Part shown: piece after piece, positions 63,247 to 64,000 of the stretch
Layout of the letters: the number at the start of each line of letters is the position of its first letter
Position numbering within the stretch: the stretch's first letter is position 1
From: Echiichthys vipera
Taxonomy: Eukaryota; Chordata; Actinopteri; Perciformes; Trachinidae
Direction of reading: 5' to 3'
DNA length: 64,000 nucleotides
Assembly (NCBI GenBank): GCA_963691815.1
Contig: OY829667.1
Span: forward strand, 22,642,587 to 22,706,586
The notes under the pieces: model-generated
Told to the model about the DNA's origin: nothing
The model's input: only the letters and a program-made list of their open reading frames with translations
Databases searched by the model: none
Program-made: the position numbers and the translations under genes

Positions 63247-64000
63247 ATGGAAGCTCCTGCTGTCCTGCGGATCATTTTTGCGGATGAGTCTGACTCACGA
63301 AAATTGCCCCTGGTGACTGGAATTCCATCGACAGTCGAAGAGCTCCATGCAACCATAAAGACTTTCTTTCAGTTGAAGGAAGAATTTCGTTTGCAGTATA
63401 TGGATACTGACTTTAATGTGTTCATGAACCTCAGTTCAGTTTCAGAAATTCAAAACAAAAGCACAGTCAAAGTAATATGCACTGCAATCCTGGAACCTGA
63501 GGAGCCCTATGTTACCCTATATCCTGCAAACTTACCTGGTGAAACCTCAAGTTCTACTTTCCCAGATCTTCAAAAAACATTTTCGTCCTTAGAGTCATCC
63601 TGCAGTGACGATACCCTGTACACGTCAACACCATGCTCATCCCCGGAAGTTCAGTTGTCAGGATTGTCCTCCTGGCCTAGGATTTTTTTTGTCCCTAAGT
63701 TTACATTTGAGGCTGAATTTGAATTACAGCAAAAGAATGCAGAGTTTGAGACGAATGGCACTTGCTTCAACCCTGGCCCAAAGCTAAAATCCGTCATTCT
63801 TGATGGCCTAGCTGAAGAAATGATGAAGTACACAAAATACCCGAAAGACTATCACTGTGAAGAAGTAGCAGAAGCTTTGACAAAGGCTCATCCTTGTTTG
63901 GGACAGCTGGGATCCAGGACGGGTTTTTGGGGTTGGAAACAATCACTTAAGTATAAAGCGCAAAACTATCGAACAAAACTGGGGCGACTGGGACATCCTG
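63247..64000 (+). CDS. second CACTA-encoded protein, PB1/ubiquitin-like N-terminus (partial, runs off window)
   Basis: An open frame of 251 codons starts at ATG 63,247 and is still open at the window edge. Residues 1-85 (LRIIFADESDSRKLPLVTGI onward, VKVICTAIL) look like a PB1/ubiquitin-like fold. A Ser-rich linker follows, then KFTFEAEFELQQKNAEFE, NPGPKLKSVILDGLAEEMMK and HPCLGQLGSRTGFWGWKQSL, a conserved block of fish proteins annotated as SAM-domain-containing protein 3-like. The exon probably begins after TTTCTCCTAG at 63,230. Its place directly behind the transposase suggests an accessory protein of the element. The C-terminal half is unseen, so no function is claimed. Confidence 0.8.
   Translation, partial: MEAPAVLRIIFADESDSRKLPLVTGIPSTVEELHATIKTFFQLKEEFRLQYMDTDFNVFMNLSSVSEIQNKSTVKVICTAILEPEEPYVTLYPANLPGETSSSTFPDLQKTFSSLESSCSDDTLYTSTPCSSPEVQLSGLSSWPRIFFVPKFTFEAEFELQQKNAEFETNGTCFNPGPKLKSVILDGLAEEMMKYTKYPKDYHCEEVAEALTKAHPCLGQLGSRTGFWGWKQSLKYKAQNYRTKLGRLGHP

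Larger units (their letters stand above)
57735..64000 (+). mobile_element. CACTA/EnSpm-like DNA transposon, 5' end and two genes (runs off window)
   Basis: The element begins CACTCAAAAAAATGATTCAA, a terminus of the CACTA type known in fish EnSpm elements. It contains an intact transposase gene and a second open gene downstream, both + strand. The opposite terminus must lie beyond 64,000, so inverted repeats and target duplication cannot be checked. It is inserted in the retroviral integrase, so it is younger than the retrovirus. Confidence 0.75.

Noticed and set aside
57735..64000. Retroviral env or 3' LTR
   Set aside because: None was found in the window; the sequence after 57,735 belongs to the CACTA-like element.

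Overview
The window is genomic DNA from a vertebrate, most likely a percomorph (perch-like) teleost. It shows a multi-exon vertebrate gene with GT-AG introns, long (TG)n microsatellites, a tRNA-derived SINE of the type common in perch-like fishes, and a dense mix of fish-type LINEs, hAT, PIF/Harbinger, Tigger and CACTA elements, a Ty3/gypsy fragment and a fish endogenous retrovirus. No prokaryotic signal is present.

Region 1 (1-29,513, + strand) is the 3' part of an actin-binding LIM protein gene (abLIM, best fit ablim1). Fourteen exons can be placed. They give one continuous 388-codon frame with matching phases that ends in a complete villin-headpiece domain and a stop at 29,511-29,513. The LIM domains lie upstream, outside the window. 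A run of symmetric phase-1 exons, an 8-nt microexon and GU- or CU-repeat tracts beside several exons suggest much alternative splicing. The introns hold MITEs (Harbinger, hAT, TTAA-flanked), a SINE, and a minus-strand LINE cluster (17.5-22.0 kb and 24.7-26.5 kb, the latter with a nested Tigger).

Region 2 (29.5-52.3 kb) has no gene I can call intact. It holds the presumed abLIM 3' UTR, one candidate minus-strand terminal exon (33.2-33.35 kb), a decayed KIAA1586-like hAT element (34.0-37.1 kb), an interrupted L2/CR1-like LINE (37.2-40.5 kb), a P2X7-C-terminal-like fragment (41.6-41.9 kb), an L1 ORF1 remnant (43.1-43.8 kb), a ZMYM1-like hAT remnant (44.35-46.1 kb), an L2-like LINE 3' part (47.35-48.5 kb) and a Ty3/gypsy pol fragment with a perfect 124-bp internal duplication (48.5-49.9 kb).

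Region 3 (52.3-57.7 kb) is a degenerate endogenous retrovirus: LTR end, tRNA-Tyr-type primer site, gag and protease remnants, RT, RNase H and the start of integrase. It is full of stops and interrupted by LINE tails. Its integrase is cut at 57,735 by a CACTA/EnSpm-like DNA transposon that runs off the window.

Region 4 (57,735-64,000+) is that CACTA-like element and the best-preserved mobile unit here. It has an intact 894-residue zinc-finger transposase (60,212-62,896) and a second open gene (63,247 to beyond the edge) with a probable ubiquitin-like/PB1 N-terminus. Its introns carry a long foldback repeat and two non-autonomous hAT elements, each with an 8-bp target duplication. The insertion order can be read directly: retrovirus, then CACTA, then hAT MITEs.
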